Part shown: in pieces, positions 44,501-52,933 of the stretch | Position numbering within the stretch: the first letter of the stretch is position 1 | Layout: each line of letters begins with the position of its first letter | Assembly (NCBI RefSeq): GCF_016744625.1 | Contig: NZ_JADGDZ010000002.1 | Span: forward strand, 44,866 to 108,865 | Reading direction: 5' to 3' | DNA: 64,000 bases | DNA from: Winogradskyella sp. | GTDB lineage: Bacteria > Bacteroidota > Bacteroidia > Flavobacteriales > Flavobacteriaceae | The notes under the pieces: generated by a model | The model's database searches: none | Told to the model about the DNA's origin: nothing | The model's input: the letters and a program-made list of their open reading frames with translations, nothing else | Translations under genes and position numbers: made by a program

Positions 44501-45841
44501 TTGTTTTACGCCAAGTCCTCTCGGTTTAGAAGACATATGCTCGCCTTGCGCTTTCGCGGAAGCGTGAACGTCTGCTAATAATGGCGCCACAAATTCCTGC
44601 TCAAAAGCCACTACGTCATTCATTAAACTGATGATGCGATTGACGCTTTCTCGACTTTTACTGCGTTGTGGTTCGGCGTCCAGTGTTATGTAATCTACAT
44701 TGATACCTTCGTTGGAACGCTGACGTCTAATAAGCTGACCACTTTCTGAAAGATTGGATGCCACAATTTCCTGTAATGCTAATCCGCCACTGGTCATTGA
44801 ACGCACAAAATTTGAGTCGGTCAATCCTGTTTCAGCGATGGCGGTTTTCTTCGCATAGAAAGGCATCACTTCTGGATATTTGGCGAACGTAGCACTCAAA
44901 AAGCAACAAGCTTTAGTTTGCGGCAAGACTTCGCGCATCCAGGTACCGATGATGGAATCGAAACCGCCAGCCATATGCGACTCATCGAGAATGAAGATGA
45001 GCTTCTTATATTTTTTACTTCCATCGATTCCGTTATTTACCATTTTCTCAATCCACATACGTTTGTAGGGATGTGCAGATTGCACTTGAGAATAAGTAGC
45101 AAAAATCATATCATAACCCAATGGTAAATGGTCGAGCGTCAATGGAATTTTAATAGTTGGTGTTTTATCAGGATCAGGTAGTTTCTTCCCAATCTTTTTA
45201 TGGTATTCAATAGACTCTGGACTCTCCGTTGGAAATTCAATTTCGTTTGAAATCAGGTCAGCTTGCGCAGAACTACTCAGCGGACTGAACACCACATTAC
45301 CATCGGCATCTTTAATCTTTGCATTGGTATCTGTATTGACTATGAATGGCCTGATGTTCTCAAAACCTATCGCTTTCAGATCACGATACATATCTGTAAA
45401 CAAGTCTGGTTTCTTGGTAAAAAAGACAGGAATATAATCGTTCATAACTGCGTGTCGTATCACCGCAGCAGCCTGCCGACCTTTTCCTATTCCTGTCTGA
45501 TCTGCTATAATAATGCCTTGCTCATTTTCAAATTGATTGAGATACAAACCAACCGCATCCACTTGTTCTGCACCCAATCCACTCCAAAGTTGTTTGGTGG
45601 ATTCATACTTTAATTGATTACGCACATAATTATCAATATTCCCTTTTGTCTTCACAATGCTATTGAGCGACTTTTGAACCTCAAATGCCATATTACGCGG
45701 AATGAGCGTATTCATTCGGTATGGCGCTTTTGACTTTGGGACGTATTCCACTAAAGCACTTTCTTGCGTGGCAAGTTTTGCGACCTCTTCGGCATCTTGC
45801 TTAAAATCTGCCTGTTCTATTTCTAATTCTTGGTTACTCAT
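41582..45841 (-). CDS. Strawberry-notch-like superfamily 2 helicase
   Basis: 1419 residues. Walker A IADQTGIGKGRQ (about 112-123), DESH box in FILDESHMAGG (about 284-294) and helicase motif VI GRINRTGQ (about 690) identify the SBNO-like SF2 helicase found in large phages and plasmids. The C-terminal half (about 800-1419) is mixed alpha/beta and unassigned. With the methyltransferase upstream it may form a DNA replication, modification or counter-defence complex. The gene overlaps its upstream neighbour by 8 bases. Confidence 0.8.
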   Translation of the reverse strand: MSNQELEIEQADFKQDAEEVAKLATQESALVEYVPKSKAPYRMNTLIPRNMAFEVQKSLNSIVKTKGNIDNYVRNQLKYESTKQLWSGLGAEQVDAVGLYLNQFENEQGIIIADQTGIGKGRQAAAVIRHAVMNDYIPVFFTKKPDLFTDMYRDLKAIGFENIRPFIVNTDTNAKIKDADGNVVFSPLSSSAQADLISNEIEFPTESPESIEYHKKIGKKLPDPDKTPTIKIPLTLDHLPLGYDMIFATYSQVQSAHPYKRMWIEKMVNNGIDGSKKYKKLIFILDESHMAGGFDSIIGTWMREVLPQTKACCFLSATFAKYPEVMPFYAKKTAIAETGLTDSNFVRSMTSGGLALQEIVASNLSESGQLIRRQRSNEGINVDYITLDAEPQRSKSRESVNRIISLMNDVVAFEQEFVAPLLADVHASAKAQGEHMSSKPRGLGVKQSPYFSRVFNIIDQMLFALKVKDVVAHTIKLLKEDKKVVIAFKSTMGAFLKDLNLVSGDVIPNEQMDFVRTLVKGLDGIFNYNYVAIDGEKTRERIQLEELPQNGIEKYNDIKKRMLLESSGLSISPIDELIHLLQTEKKPKHLGGHSDMYFKVAEVTGRNQRIDLTDDEAVVESFRSNTERSFRMFNSGDYDVLLINQSGSTGSSAHASKDFKDQRQRAMIVHQFELDINTEVQKRGRINRTGQVNLPEYYYITSDIPTEKRLMTMLKAKLKSLDANTTGSQKTNDDTLKSADFLNKYGDIAAWNWVDENQEMMEQLGYPTYQKKTDKRGFISYERNGFKEGAIRQLTGRAGLLKVEDQDALYDDLLERYDHQIKLEKQQGTYDLETEFLPLDAEVKKRFLFQKGQGGRTPFGKDTVRDITIVNNLKRPFTKQDIDQRIQDALDGEKPVQVRLKLEDQINEAYPKLLEDRKAKRFKVIEKLKEDREVLPQRGSGETEEENEKILSDWNKLEALINQKTSQLATYIAGLENIQSIILRYTNMWNIGDVIRVPFIGTTIKPSWGIFLGVSVGKSGKNPYTLSNISLKFGVTDSRKILTYSLQPAEQSFISQVFTESRGITDVDIQMVNLEWNELIKKASSKRERRHILTENIVGASGQIGTQNKLIKYNTKEGTIKNGILLHRDFGKEGEADSALLPVSEAYPIISKLDLDDFFADHKLSFRAKRISDNYYQVYLDKKDLYPAVIDEKLRSLLRRESGQSQDELPDFVQNAGDMTGALHLENLQPFLNRLDAFQVQYMGKARELEDWEIENETDWKAQTKQKKGNFKYQLGRAYGQGSNPTIGFVSYEEPTADYEFGLVIYNRPLTDKEKYNYSLIPIFKNVEEPYEDWKTTILQTEIKDDFNAIIEEVRDLPLHEAIEAMGYFILNNLHEDGNAEFVFGKYTALDLGRVFYEDTIAQIASIDELINQLQIALK

Positions 45842-46259
45842 TCTTGTGTTGGGCTAATGCTTCTAAATAAGTTCGTAATGTGATTTCTGAATACAACTGA
45901 ATGGCCTCTTCTTTATCCATACCACTTCCATAAAGCAATGAATCTTGAGGTGCGGTTTCGTCCAGTTTATCCCAACTTTCTTTGAGTGTCCAGAGTGCGA
46001 GTTGCATCTTATCTGTATTGGCAAGAAAGTCGGCTATTTCTGCTACCGATTTCCCTTCGGTGTAGACCAACTCCAGATAATCTTCAATAAGAGCAATTGG
46101 GTTTTCACCTTTCGCGAAAGCGTGTTCCACCAGTAGATGTAATTGAATGTAAAGTGCTGCTTCGTGGTCTTCATAGCGTTCAAATGATTTGGTGTTTGTG
46201 ACCATAAAGAGTTTTGTACTCGTGTCGTTAGGCATTAATTGATTATTGAAATAGATCAT
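45834..46259 (-). CDS. Small helical linker protein
   Basis: 141 residues, acidic and helical, without motifs. It overlaps the helicase gene by 8 bases and the methyltransferase gene by 4, so it is part of the same translational unit. One core palindrome (CTTTCGCGAAAG, 46109) encodes AFAK. Unknown function. Confidence 0.5.
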   Translation of the reverse strand: MIYFNNQLMPNDTSTKLFMVTNTKSFERYEDHEAALYIQLHLLVEHAFAKGENPIALIEDYLELVYTEGKSVAEIADFLANTDKMQLALWTLKESWDKLDETAPQDSLLYGSGMDKEEAIQLYSEITLRTYLEALAQHKNE

Positions 46260-49000
46260 TTTGTTCTTGCGGTTTTAAGCTGTTTTATGATGGTATCGAT
46301 ATTTGGTTTGATGTGCGATTTGGTTTGCTTCCAGAGATCTTCAAACGTCTCTACCATATCTTCTAAATGTGGTTGTTCGCTTTTGTTTGGTGCTACTCCA
46401 TAAGGTTTTGATTTACGACCACCAATGAGAATGAGCATTGTTTTTGTAACCGCTCCTTGTTTATTGTAGAGCTTGTAACTATTCATATTAATCACATCGT
46501 CTACTTTGTAATGACGATACAGCCAGTTGAAAAACGGACGGTATTTTGCAAAAAGTCCGTCGTCTCCAAAATAGACGTGTCCCATTATAATAATTGCTGC
46601 CTTGCCATCATCTTTCATCGTGTAAAGCGCCAATCCAGCCATCAAGTGTTCTAGGCGAATATGGTTTGCTAATCCGCGATGTTTGTTGAAGTATTTCTGT
46701 ATAATTCGCTCCTTATCAAACTTAGAATCATCCCAACTTGCAAATGGCGGATTGGTCACGACCACATCGTGAACTTTGTGCATCATTTCTGGAAATGGTT
46801 CTGCTGCGTTATCTGATGTAATACGACCAAAACCTTGATGCTCTAAAGATTGTTTTCGGCTTTTATCTATCTCGTTGACGTGAGTGATTCTTGGATTCGC
46901 TCCTACGAGTAGCAACCCATTTCCAGCACTTGGCTCAAAGATGAACTCGGCTTCATCCATTTGGGTGTATTGCGCGATGATGGCTCCAATAGGACAAGGC
47001 GTGGAATACTGTTTGTAGAGTTCTTTACTACTATCAGAATACGCATAGGTAGGTTGCACTTTATTCCAAAACAACACCATCTTTTTCAGTCGTGCTTCAA
47101 ATGGGATAGGTTCTCTGTAGAGCATCTTGTACCATAACAACCAACTCAATTCTACCGCTTCCCAAAGTGCGCCCATCGTTGGTGCATTGGTTTCTTCTCT
47201 AAGCTTTTCTATCTTCTTTTTTGATAGGCGTTCCGCTTTCGCGAAAGCGGTATGCAGAATAGCTATGACCTTATCTAAATAGTCGTTGGGTTCTTGATGT
47301 TTTTCTTTTTTAGGCTTGGGTTCTGGAAGTGATTCTTCGACCTCTAAATCCTTGTTCATATAATCCTGAATGACCAGTTTGGATCTTTCCAATCTGCTTA
47401 TTTCCCATTCAATATCATTGAAAGCTTCTTTGGACTGCTTATCGGTTCTGGGTTTGTTGGATTTTGGGTTGACTAATTCCAATTTCTTTTCAACCAATTC
47501 CATTAATAAGGAATCCATAATCACAATTCCCTTTGCTAAATCTGCAATAGGTCTGGAATGTTCGACCGCAGACCACCATTGATGCCTGTCATCGTATGCG
47601 CCAATTTGAGAAGCTAAAGTTGAGACACTTTTATAACCAGTATGAACGTTCACATAAGGATAATCTAAATCTGTAGGATAGCCGATTTCTTCAAACGCTT
47701 CCAGACCGCGACTTTCCCACTCACGAAGAACTGTAGAACGATTTACATTAATTCCATAATCATTAGGATGTGCCATTTGAGACAGACGAAATAAATCTAA
47801 TCCAGAGGCTTGTTCAATGGTATCATCTGTAATGTTGTAGAGTCGCTTGAACTTCATTCTCATAAAGTTGGCATCACTTAAATTGAGTCCACCAGATTGA
47901 AAAGGTTCGCCAGCTTTTGTTGGGACTAAAACATTGGGAACAATATGATCGCGATTGAAAATATCTTTTGATACAGATAGCGTTCTAGCGACCTCTTCTT
48001 TCAGATGGAAAAGAGGTAAGTCTAGCGATAGGTTCAAGCGATTGATTTCCATTAACGCCATTGTGCGCGATGAGAAAGTCAAATCCAAAATCCAATCCTT
48101 AAAGTTTTGTAGCGCTTTTAAAAGTTCGTTCTTAAAACGTAGTTCGCTGGATTGTTCCTGCGCATCTTCTAAATCTAAAATGGTGGTGGCTATGATGGTT
48201 TCATCTTCACCTTCAAGACTCTCTTCTAAAATTACAAGTTTGCTAATCACTTCGCTTAAAATCTCACGAGTAGAAATTTTACGCTCTTTATCGGTCTTGT
48301 AACCAGACTCATTTTCTTTAGGCACTTCTTCAAGGGTCTCTTCGTTTTCAGTTTTGCTATCTTCTATAGGAAGTTCGTTTTCTATTTTGATTTGCTTTTC
48401 GTTGTTTGTTGTCTCAAGAGTAGGTTTGTCTTGAGCTTTGCCATCCTCTATAGGAAGGTAGTTTTCTACTTCCTTAGTAGGTTCGTTTTCTATTTCCGTT
48501 ATCTCATCGACTTTAAAACGATTTATAATTTGCCCTTTGTCATATATAATGCGAGCTTTCCGTTTATAGTTTCTGGGAGAGACTTCGACGTTTTGCAAAT
48601 CGTCTCCATATTTGGTAATGGCATATTGAGTTGCTATTTCTGTAGCGACCTTCTTATAGGGATCGAATAAAACATAGTCCTTCGTTTCTGCCTTTTCTGT
48701 ACCTCTGTATGAAATAGTAACAAAACTAAATTTGCTTTTATCAATGTTTTCTAAGGAAGGTTGAAACGATGGATACATCGAAACCGTTTTCCAATCGTCT
48801 CCACGAGAAAACGCATCTCTTAAGGAAGTAGCAAAACTTTTATAGGCTGGATGCGCATCAGAATACCAAGTATTTTTCTTCTTAAAAACCTCGCGAAAGC
48901 CTAATTCTAATAGGAAGGTCGAAAACTCTTTGGGTAGGTTTTCACTGAATAGCAATTCAATTGCGTTTTTCTCTTCGTTCTCTGTAATCGTTACCTGCAT
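46256..49000 (-). CDS. N6-adenine DNA methyltransferase with N-terminal extension
   Basis: 914 residues. A C-terminal class I methyltransferase with the SAM motif FEPSAGNGLLL (about 687-697) and catalytic NPPF (about 751-754). The N-terminal region (1-200) has LPIED repeats (ENYLPIEDGK and ENELPIEDSK) in an acidic linker; the middle (about 230-600) is helical. It probably modifies the element's DNA to evade host restriction, as in large phages. A copy of the LPI repeat unit also lies just upstream of the start (about 49030-49060), in another frame. One palindrome at 47235 encodes AFAKA. Confidence 0.75.
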   Translation of the reverse strand: MQVTITENEEKNAIELLFSENLPKEFSTFLLELGFREVFKKKNTWYSDAHPAYKSFATSLRDAFSRGDDWKTVSMYPSFQPSLENIDKSKFSFVTISYRGTEKAETKDYVLFDPYKKVATEIATQYAITKYGDDLQNVEVSPRNYKRKARIIYDKGQIINRFKVDEITEIENEPTKEVENYLPIEDGKAQDKPTLETTNNEKQIKIENELPIEDSKTENEETLEEVPKENESGYKTDKERKISTREILSEVISKLVILEESLEGEDETIIATTILDLEDAQEQSSELRFKNELLKALQNFKDWILDLTFSSRTMALMEINRLNLSLDLPLFHLKEEVARTLSVSKDIFNRDHIVPNVLVPTKAGEPFQSGGLNLSDANFMRMKFKRLYNITDDTIEQASGLDLFRLSQMAHPNDYGINVNRSTVLREWESRGLEAFEEIGYPTDLDYPYVNVHTGYKSVSTLASQIGAYDDRHQWWSAVEHSRPIADLAKGIVIMDSLLMELVEKKLELVNPKSNKPRTDKQSKEAFNDIEWEISRLERSKLVIQDYMNKDLEVEESLPEPKPKKEKHQEPNDYLDKVIAILHTAFAKAERLSKKKIEKLREETNAPTMGALWEAVELSWLLWYKMLYREPIPFEARLKKMVLFWNKVQPTYAYSDSSKELYKQYSTPCPIGAIIAQYTQMDEAEFIFEPSAGNGLLLVGANPRITHVNEIDKSRKQSLEHQGFGRITSDNAAEPFPEMMHKVHDVVVTNPPFASWDDSKFDKERIIQKYFNKHRGLANHIRLEHLMAGLALYTMKDDGKAAIIIMGHVYFGDDGLFAKYRPFFNWLYRHYKVDDVINMNSYKLYNKQGAVTKTMLILIGGRKSKPYGVAPNKSEQPHLEDMVETFEDLWKQTKSHIKPNIDTIIKQLKTARTK

Positions 49001-49099
49001 CTGTATCGGGAATAGGAAAACTCATCGCTATAGGAAGCTCGTTTTCTCTTTGATTTAGGATAAATATAGATTTGAGAGTCGGTCGATTGACCTTACGGA

Positions 49100-49117
49100 A
49101 ATGTACTTCGGTACATT
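49100..49117. other. UUCG-capped hairpin
   Basis: AATGTAC-TTCG-GTACATT is a perfect 7-bp stem with the very stable C(UUCG)G tetraloop. It lies in the leader upstream of the methyltransferase gene (49001-49264). It may stabilise or insulate the transcript. No U-tract follows on either strand. Confidence 0.5.
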
Positions 49118-49221
49118 GGGATTATTTTGAAATTAGGTTGAAATGGGTAATCGTAGTAACGGTAAGGGTTTTGAATTTATGGGTGGGATAAATTCAATAA
49201 TTTTAGAAGGTACTCTAAAGT

Positions 49222-49258
49222 AATATCCCTGAACTTTCATTTTAAGTTAAGGGATATT
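49222..49258. terminator. Inverted repeat after the glycosyltransferase gene
   Basis: AATATCCCT/AGGGATATT encloses an inner AACTT/AAGTT stem. It begins 6 bases after the stop of the glycosyltransferase gene (49265) on the minus strand. There is only a weak U-tract, so it is a possible terminator or processing stem between the early and middle transcripts. Confidence 0.5.
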
Positions 49259-49264
49259 GATTGA

Positions 49265-50416
49265 TTAAATATATAAGGAAGTTATTTTATCAATAGATGT
49301 CTTTGCAAAGCTGTTATTATTCCAGATATTCTTTATGAGACTAGAAGAAAAATTTTTCTCTTTATCATATTTTACAAGTGTTTCAAGAGCTTCTAACCAC
49401 TCAGGAGCTTCACTCGCTAAAAATCCATTTTCTGCATTGTGAATCCATTTTTTGACTGGATGGTGAGATGATGCAACTACAGGAATCCCAAACGTTGAAA
49501 GCTCCATAAAAAGCTGATAGTTTTGATGCCTATTAAAAAGACATTCTAAAGCAGGTAGTAAAACTACATCGAGTTGTAAGCTGTTCAACTTTTCAAAATA
49601 ATCTAAGAATGAAACGGTAGGATGTATTTCTACTTTATATTCTTTAAAAAGTTTTTCTACTTCCCATACAGAATAGGGCTTCCCGAAGTAAATAAACTCA
49701 ATTTGATCTCCAAAATTTTTTCTCATTTTAAAAAGTACTTCCTTAAGAGATAGCAAATCTTCTTCGGTTGATTTTATTAAGCCTACTCGTAATTTCTCTG
49801 AAGTGTTTCTTGTAAGTGGTGGCATTTCTTCATAGCCATATCTCGAGACTAAACTGGGAAGGTATTGCACAAATGTATGTGCGTTTTCTAAGCGGTCGTC
49901 AATGAATCGCTGCAAGAACTTTTGAAAAGCTTCATTTGCAACAGTCACGATATCCATTAGACCCAAATTATTTTCTATGCACTTTAGTTTGTCATTAGTT
50001 AGCTTTCGCGAAAGCGGAATAGAAACAGGTATCGCAAAATAATTTCTATCTAAGTCCATCACTAATTGAACCGAAGGATTAAGCGTTTTGATAGCCTGCA
50101 TCAAATAGCTAACATCACTAAACAGGGCAGGGAAAATGATGTAATCTGCCCAGGTAATTAAGCGCTCATCCAGCTGATTTACAAAATCAGAAAGTTTCAT
50201 CGAGAAGTCATTGGTCTCGATACTGGTAATAATCGCCTTATGCGTATCTGTTTTATTGATTTCTAATGCAGGTGTTATCATCCTGTAATAACCTGTCGCA
50301 TTGAGTTTGGGACTCACATAAAGCAGATGAATTTTATCATCTGCCTCTATGTTATATCGCTGGTCAAAATTGTTTTTAGGATTGAGCTTCGCTTGTAATT
50401 CTTTAATTGTTCTCAT
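49265..50416 (-). CDS. Glycosyltransferase, GT4-like
   Basis: 383 residues in two Rossmann-like halves. The N-terminal half has LLYVSPKLNATGYYRMITPAL and LVMDLDRNYFAI, the C-terminal half VGLIKSTEEDLLSLKE, FIYFGKPYSV and the late ELSTFGIPVVASSHHPVKKWI donor-site segment with E-N-G-F-L. It would transfer a sugar, perhaps onto modified DNA bases or onto surface structures. It is the only biosynthetic enzyme in the early region. One palindrome at 50002 encodes LSRKL. Confidence 0.65.
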   Translation of the reverse strand: MRTIKELQAKLNPKNNFDQRYNIEADDKIHLLYVSPKLNATGYYRMITPALEINKTDTHKAIITSIETNDFSMKLSDFVNQLDERLITWADYIIFPALFSDVSYLMQAIKTLNPSVQLVMDLDRNYFAIPVSIPLSRKLTNDKLKCIENNLGLMDIVTVANEAFQKFLQRFIDDRLENAHTFVQYLPSLVSRYGYEEMPPLTRNTSEKLRVGLIKSTEEDLLSLKEVLFKMRKNFGDQIEFIYFGKPYSVWEVEKLFKEYKVEIHPTVSFLDYFEKLNSLQLDVVLLPALECLFNRHQNYQLFMELSTFGIPVVASSHHPVKKWIHNAENGFLASEAPEWLEALETLVKYDKEKNFSSSLIKNIWNNNSFAKTSIDKITSLYI

Positions 50417-50688
50417 TATATAGTTTCAACTGATTTCTCAATCCCTTCGTAAAATTTTGCAATGCGTTGTCCGGTTGCTTTGTCATAAATCTCAATGGTA
50501 CCAGCTAATGGACCATATTGTTTTATCTTTTTTCTGAAACGTTCCATACCAGTTTCTTTGCTGCGTGTTCTTGATAATTTGTGCTTCCAATCTATTGAAT
50601 ACATTGTTCTTACGTTACCGTCTTTAAACCAGACAATCATTTTTGAAAATGAATCTTGTCCTAGTTTCCATCCTTTGCTTTGTGCCAT
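50416..50688 (-). CDS. Small basic unknown protein
   Basis: 90 residues, Lys/Arg-rich, no membrane span (SKMIVWFKDGNVRTMYSIDWKHKLSRTRSKE). It shares its boundaries with both neighbours by 1 base. Possibly a DNA-binding protein; not recognised. Confidence 0.5.
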   Translation of the reverse strand: MAQSKGWKLGQDSFSKMIVWFKDGNVRTMYSIDWKHKLSRTRSKETGMERFRKKIKQYGPLAGTIEIYDKATGQRIAKFYEGIEKSVETI

Positions 50689-51173
50689 TATTTGAAATAT
50701 TTAATTAGTGAATTAAGTGGGATTTGTTTTATAAACTCTTCATTTTGAAAAGCTCTAACCTGGACTTTATCGTCCTTGAGGTGAATCCAAATACGGACGC
50801 TTTCTTCATCAATACGATTGGCTTCTGCAAACTCTTTGAGGTATTGTTTGATGCTGAAGGCAACTTTATTCTGTACGTTATCCAATTGTGCTAATTGCTC
50901 TTCCATAAAGAAATACGTGAGCTCTTGAGTAGGTATAGCGCTCACAGGTTTACTCTGATTGTATAAAAATGAACGTATGATGTGATCTTTTTGAAAAATC
51001 CTGATGTAGAGACGATCCTTTGGGATTTGAAGTCTGTTGGAAATGTAGTTGGTGCGGTTAGTGATAGTTTTAGTTACCATCTTTTCGTAACCAAAAATAT
51101 CAACCGTCAAATCGGTTAATGCACCTTTGAGTTTTTTGCTCAAAGACGCATCATTTTTTTTAAATGGATTCAT
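50688..51173 (-). CDS. Unknown early protein
   Basis: 161 residues, soluble, with a Lys-rich N-terminus and an alternating alpha/beta C-terminus (SVRIWIHLKDDKVQVRAFQNEEFIKQIP). No motif recognised. It lies between the winged-helix protein and the 90-residue protein; early-region position suggests a replication or regulatory role. Confidence 0.45.
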   Translation of the reverse strand: MNPFKKNDASLSKKLKGALTDLTVDIFGYEKMVTKTITNRTNYISNRLQIPKDRLYIRIFQKDHIIRSFLYNQSKPVSAIPTQELTYFFMEEQLAQLDNVQNKVAFSIKQYLKEFAEANRIDEESVRIWIHLKDDKVQVRAFQNEEFIKQIPLNSLIKYFK

Positions 51174-51176
51174 TTT

Positions 51177-52418
51177 TTAAGTATTAAGTTGTAAATATTT
51201 GTGTGTAGAGTGATTCAAAACAGAAGCGTGAAAAGTGTTCAACAATTCTGGTTGACCTAATTTGCTGATTCTGGTTTCGCAAGACCTAAATAGCTCAAGG
51301 CGAGGTTTTTGCTTTGCAGTTTCTTTTTTCTCATTGTTGAGAAAACGACGAATTTGAGCTTGTAAAATCAGTTTTAACCGCACCTCGTATTCTCTTTTCT
51401 TCTGCTTTTGGTACCAGATTCTCGTTCCCGTAAAACCTGATGGATTTTTTGGATCAAAGTATTTGTCTGGCAGCTGGACGTATCGTTTTGTTGGGTCTTT
51501 TGCAATGTATTTTTGTACAATTCCTAAGCGACTTACGTAAACTTCGTGAACGTTTTGCAGTTGTTTGTCAGAGACGGGCTCATACCACAGATAAAGTAGT
51601 TTCAGCGCCATTTTCTCTTGACTTTGAGTAAGATAATGGTCTTTGTAGATGGTGTTTCGCGCCAGTTTCCAGAAGGACTTGACATAAAATGATAGGGAAG
51701 CGGAACGAGCCTGATCGACGCCTGAAATTTCGGCGCTGGTTTGATCTGTGGCTCGTGATTTCCGCTCTATTTCCCCTGCATCATTATTTTTTTTGGGGTC
51801 TATTTTTCCTGTGTATCCTGTAAAAGTGTTACTAGTAGCGTTGCGTGACTCATAACCGTTCGTGAGTGGTAACGAACTCGCTTTAGTCTTCAACTTATCA
51901 ACGCCTATTATTATATTATTTATGTAACCATTGTTACTAGTATCTGTATGAGGACAAGTTGTCGTTTTAGAATTTTTAAAAAACTGATTATCAGTAGTTT
52001 TTGATTTTTCAGTTTGAAGCTCATTTTCAGGCTTATTAACGGCTTTTACACCACCTATTAACAAGATGTTTGGGTTGATAAAAAGCTCGTATCCCGAATT
52101 GGAACCGTGCCATATCTTTTTAGTGATGATATTAGCTTCTATGAGGCGTTTCAGGTGTCGCTGGATGGTTCTTGTGCTTGCTTTGGCACGTTTGGCTAGC
52201 TGTACGTTATTAGTCTTTAATGGAGGTAAATTCTGTAAATCTATGGCAGCTATACTATTTGCCTTCAGTAAGGATATAGAATAAATCTTGATGATCTCTT
52301 GAGTGGTTAAGATCATTGCCTGTCTTATATGCGAAGAGAGGTCCTTTGTGCTTGCATTATGCTGGTTAACGTAACCTTCTAAAGCATTAAATGCGGTTGA
52401 GTATTGTATGATGGCCAT
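51177..52418 (-). CDS. Winged-helix protein, possible replication initiator
   Basis: 413 residues. Residues about 70-115 form a winged helix (VQLAKRAKASTRTIQRHLKRLIEANIITKKIWHGSNSGYELFI), typical of plasmid and phage initiators with an N-terminal HTH domain. A Ser/Thr/Asn-rich linker (about 125-235) follows, then a Lys-rich helical C-terminus. It is the first gene of the long minus-strand run after the switch region, as expected for an initiator. The function is inferred. Confidence 0.5.
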   Translation of the reverse strand: MAIIQYSTAFNALEGYVNQHNASTKDLSSHIRQAMILTTQEIIKIYSISLLKANSIAAIDLQNLPPLKTNNVQLAKRAKASTRTIQRHLKRLIEANIITKKIWHGSNSGYELFINPNILLIGGVKAVNKPENELQTEKSKTTDNQFFKNSKTTTCPHTDTSNNGYINNIIIGVDKLKTKASSLPLTNGYESRNATSNTFTGYTGKIDPKKNNDAGEIERKSRATDQTSAEISGVDQARSASLSFYVKSFWKLARNTIYKDHYLTQSQEKMALKLLYLWYEPVSDKQLQNVHEVYVSRLGIVQKYIAKDPTKRYVQLPDKYFDPKNPSGFTGTRIWYQKQKKREYEVRLKLILQAQIRRFLNNEKKETAKQKPRLELFRSCETRISKLGQPELLNTFHASVLNHSTHKYLQLNT

Positions 52419-52501
52419 TGTTGAGACAATAGCCAGTAATCAGCTTTTTTGCTGTCTGTACTGGTAATTTGAGTGAAGTGCCCGTTTAAGCATCTTAATT
52501 T

Positions 52502-52750
52502 TTAAGCCTCGTTGAATAGTATCTCTGTTCGCTTCTTAATAGAAGATCGCTTTTCTTCTTTTTCTTCAATGAGATCAAGGCACAATTCATAAATAATTTC
52601 TACACTACTGGGTCTGATAGATTGTAGTCTAAAAAACTTGGTAATCGTGGGGCGTGATAATTGTGTTTTGCTTTTTATGACGTTCACGGGACTATCATAA
52701 AGCTTCTCCATCCTGAGAACCACCTTTTTAATATCTTCTGTTAGGTACAT
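52502..52750 (-). CDS. Small HTH protein (switch component)
   Basis: 82 residues with an HTH in the middle (VNVIKSKTQLSRPTITKFFRLQSIRPSSVEII), where the turn L-S-R-P-T-I-T-K resembles a Cro/CI recognition helix. It is divergent from the HTH gene at 52934. The gap between them (52751-52933) carries palindromes, so the two probably form a lysogeny-type switch. Confidence 0.6.
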   Translation of the reverse strand: MYLTEDIKKVVLRMEKLYDSPVNVIKSKTQLSRPTITKFFRLQSIRPSSVEIIYELCLDLIEEKEEKRSSIKKRTEILFNEA

Positions 52751-52933
52751 TAATTAAATGTTTAGTAAATTAATTGACAACATATTGTAAATAAAATACA
52801 AATAAAACATCATTTATACTTTATTTGATGCCAAATATACTTAATATTGCATTTCAATTAACATAATAATCTAAAATAATGTTGTTTTAAAAACAATAAA
52901 GTAAATAACGTATTGATAAATAGATAGATATAG
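52751..52933. promoter_or_regulatory. Divergent switch region with palindromic operators
   Basis: This 183-base AT-rich gap between two divergent HTH genes has TTGTA-N7-TACAA (52785-52801) and TTGTTTTAAAAACAA (52882-52896), both good dyads. They are candidate operators for the regulators on either side. Promoters for the early minus-strand and the plus-strand integration genes must lie here. Confidence 0.5.

Larger units (their letters stand above)
1775..50015. repeat. Highly iterated palindrome GCTTTCGCGAAAGC (dispersed)
   Basis: Exact copies at 1775, 2708, 5154, 15078, 18301, 22631, 24471, 35338, 35560, 47235 and 50002. Core copies (CTTTCGCGAAAG) are at 9825 and 46109, and degenerate ones at 26645 and 44550. 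Most lie in coding regions and read as AFAKA or LSRKR. I saw none from 50016 to 64000. The entry spans first to last copy; the repeats themselves are 14 bases. Confidence 0.85.

Noticed and set aside
52750..52900. CRISPR-like repeats in the AT-rich switch region
   Set aside because: Only isolated short dyads, no regularly spaced repeats.
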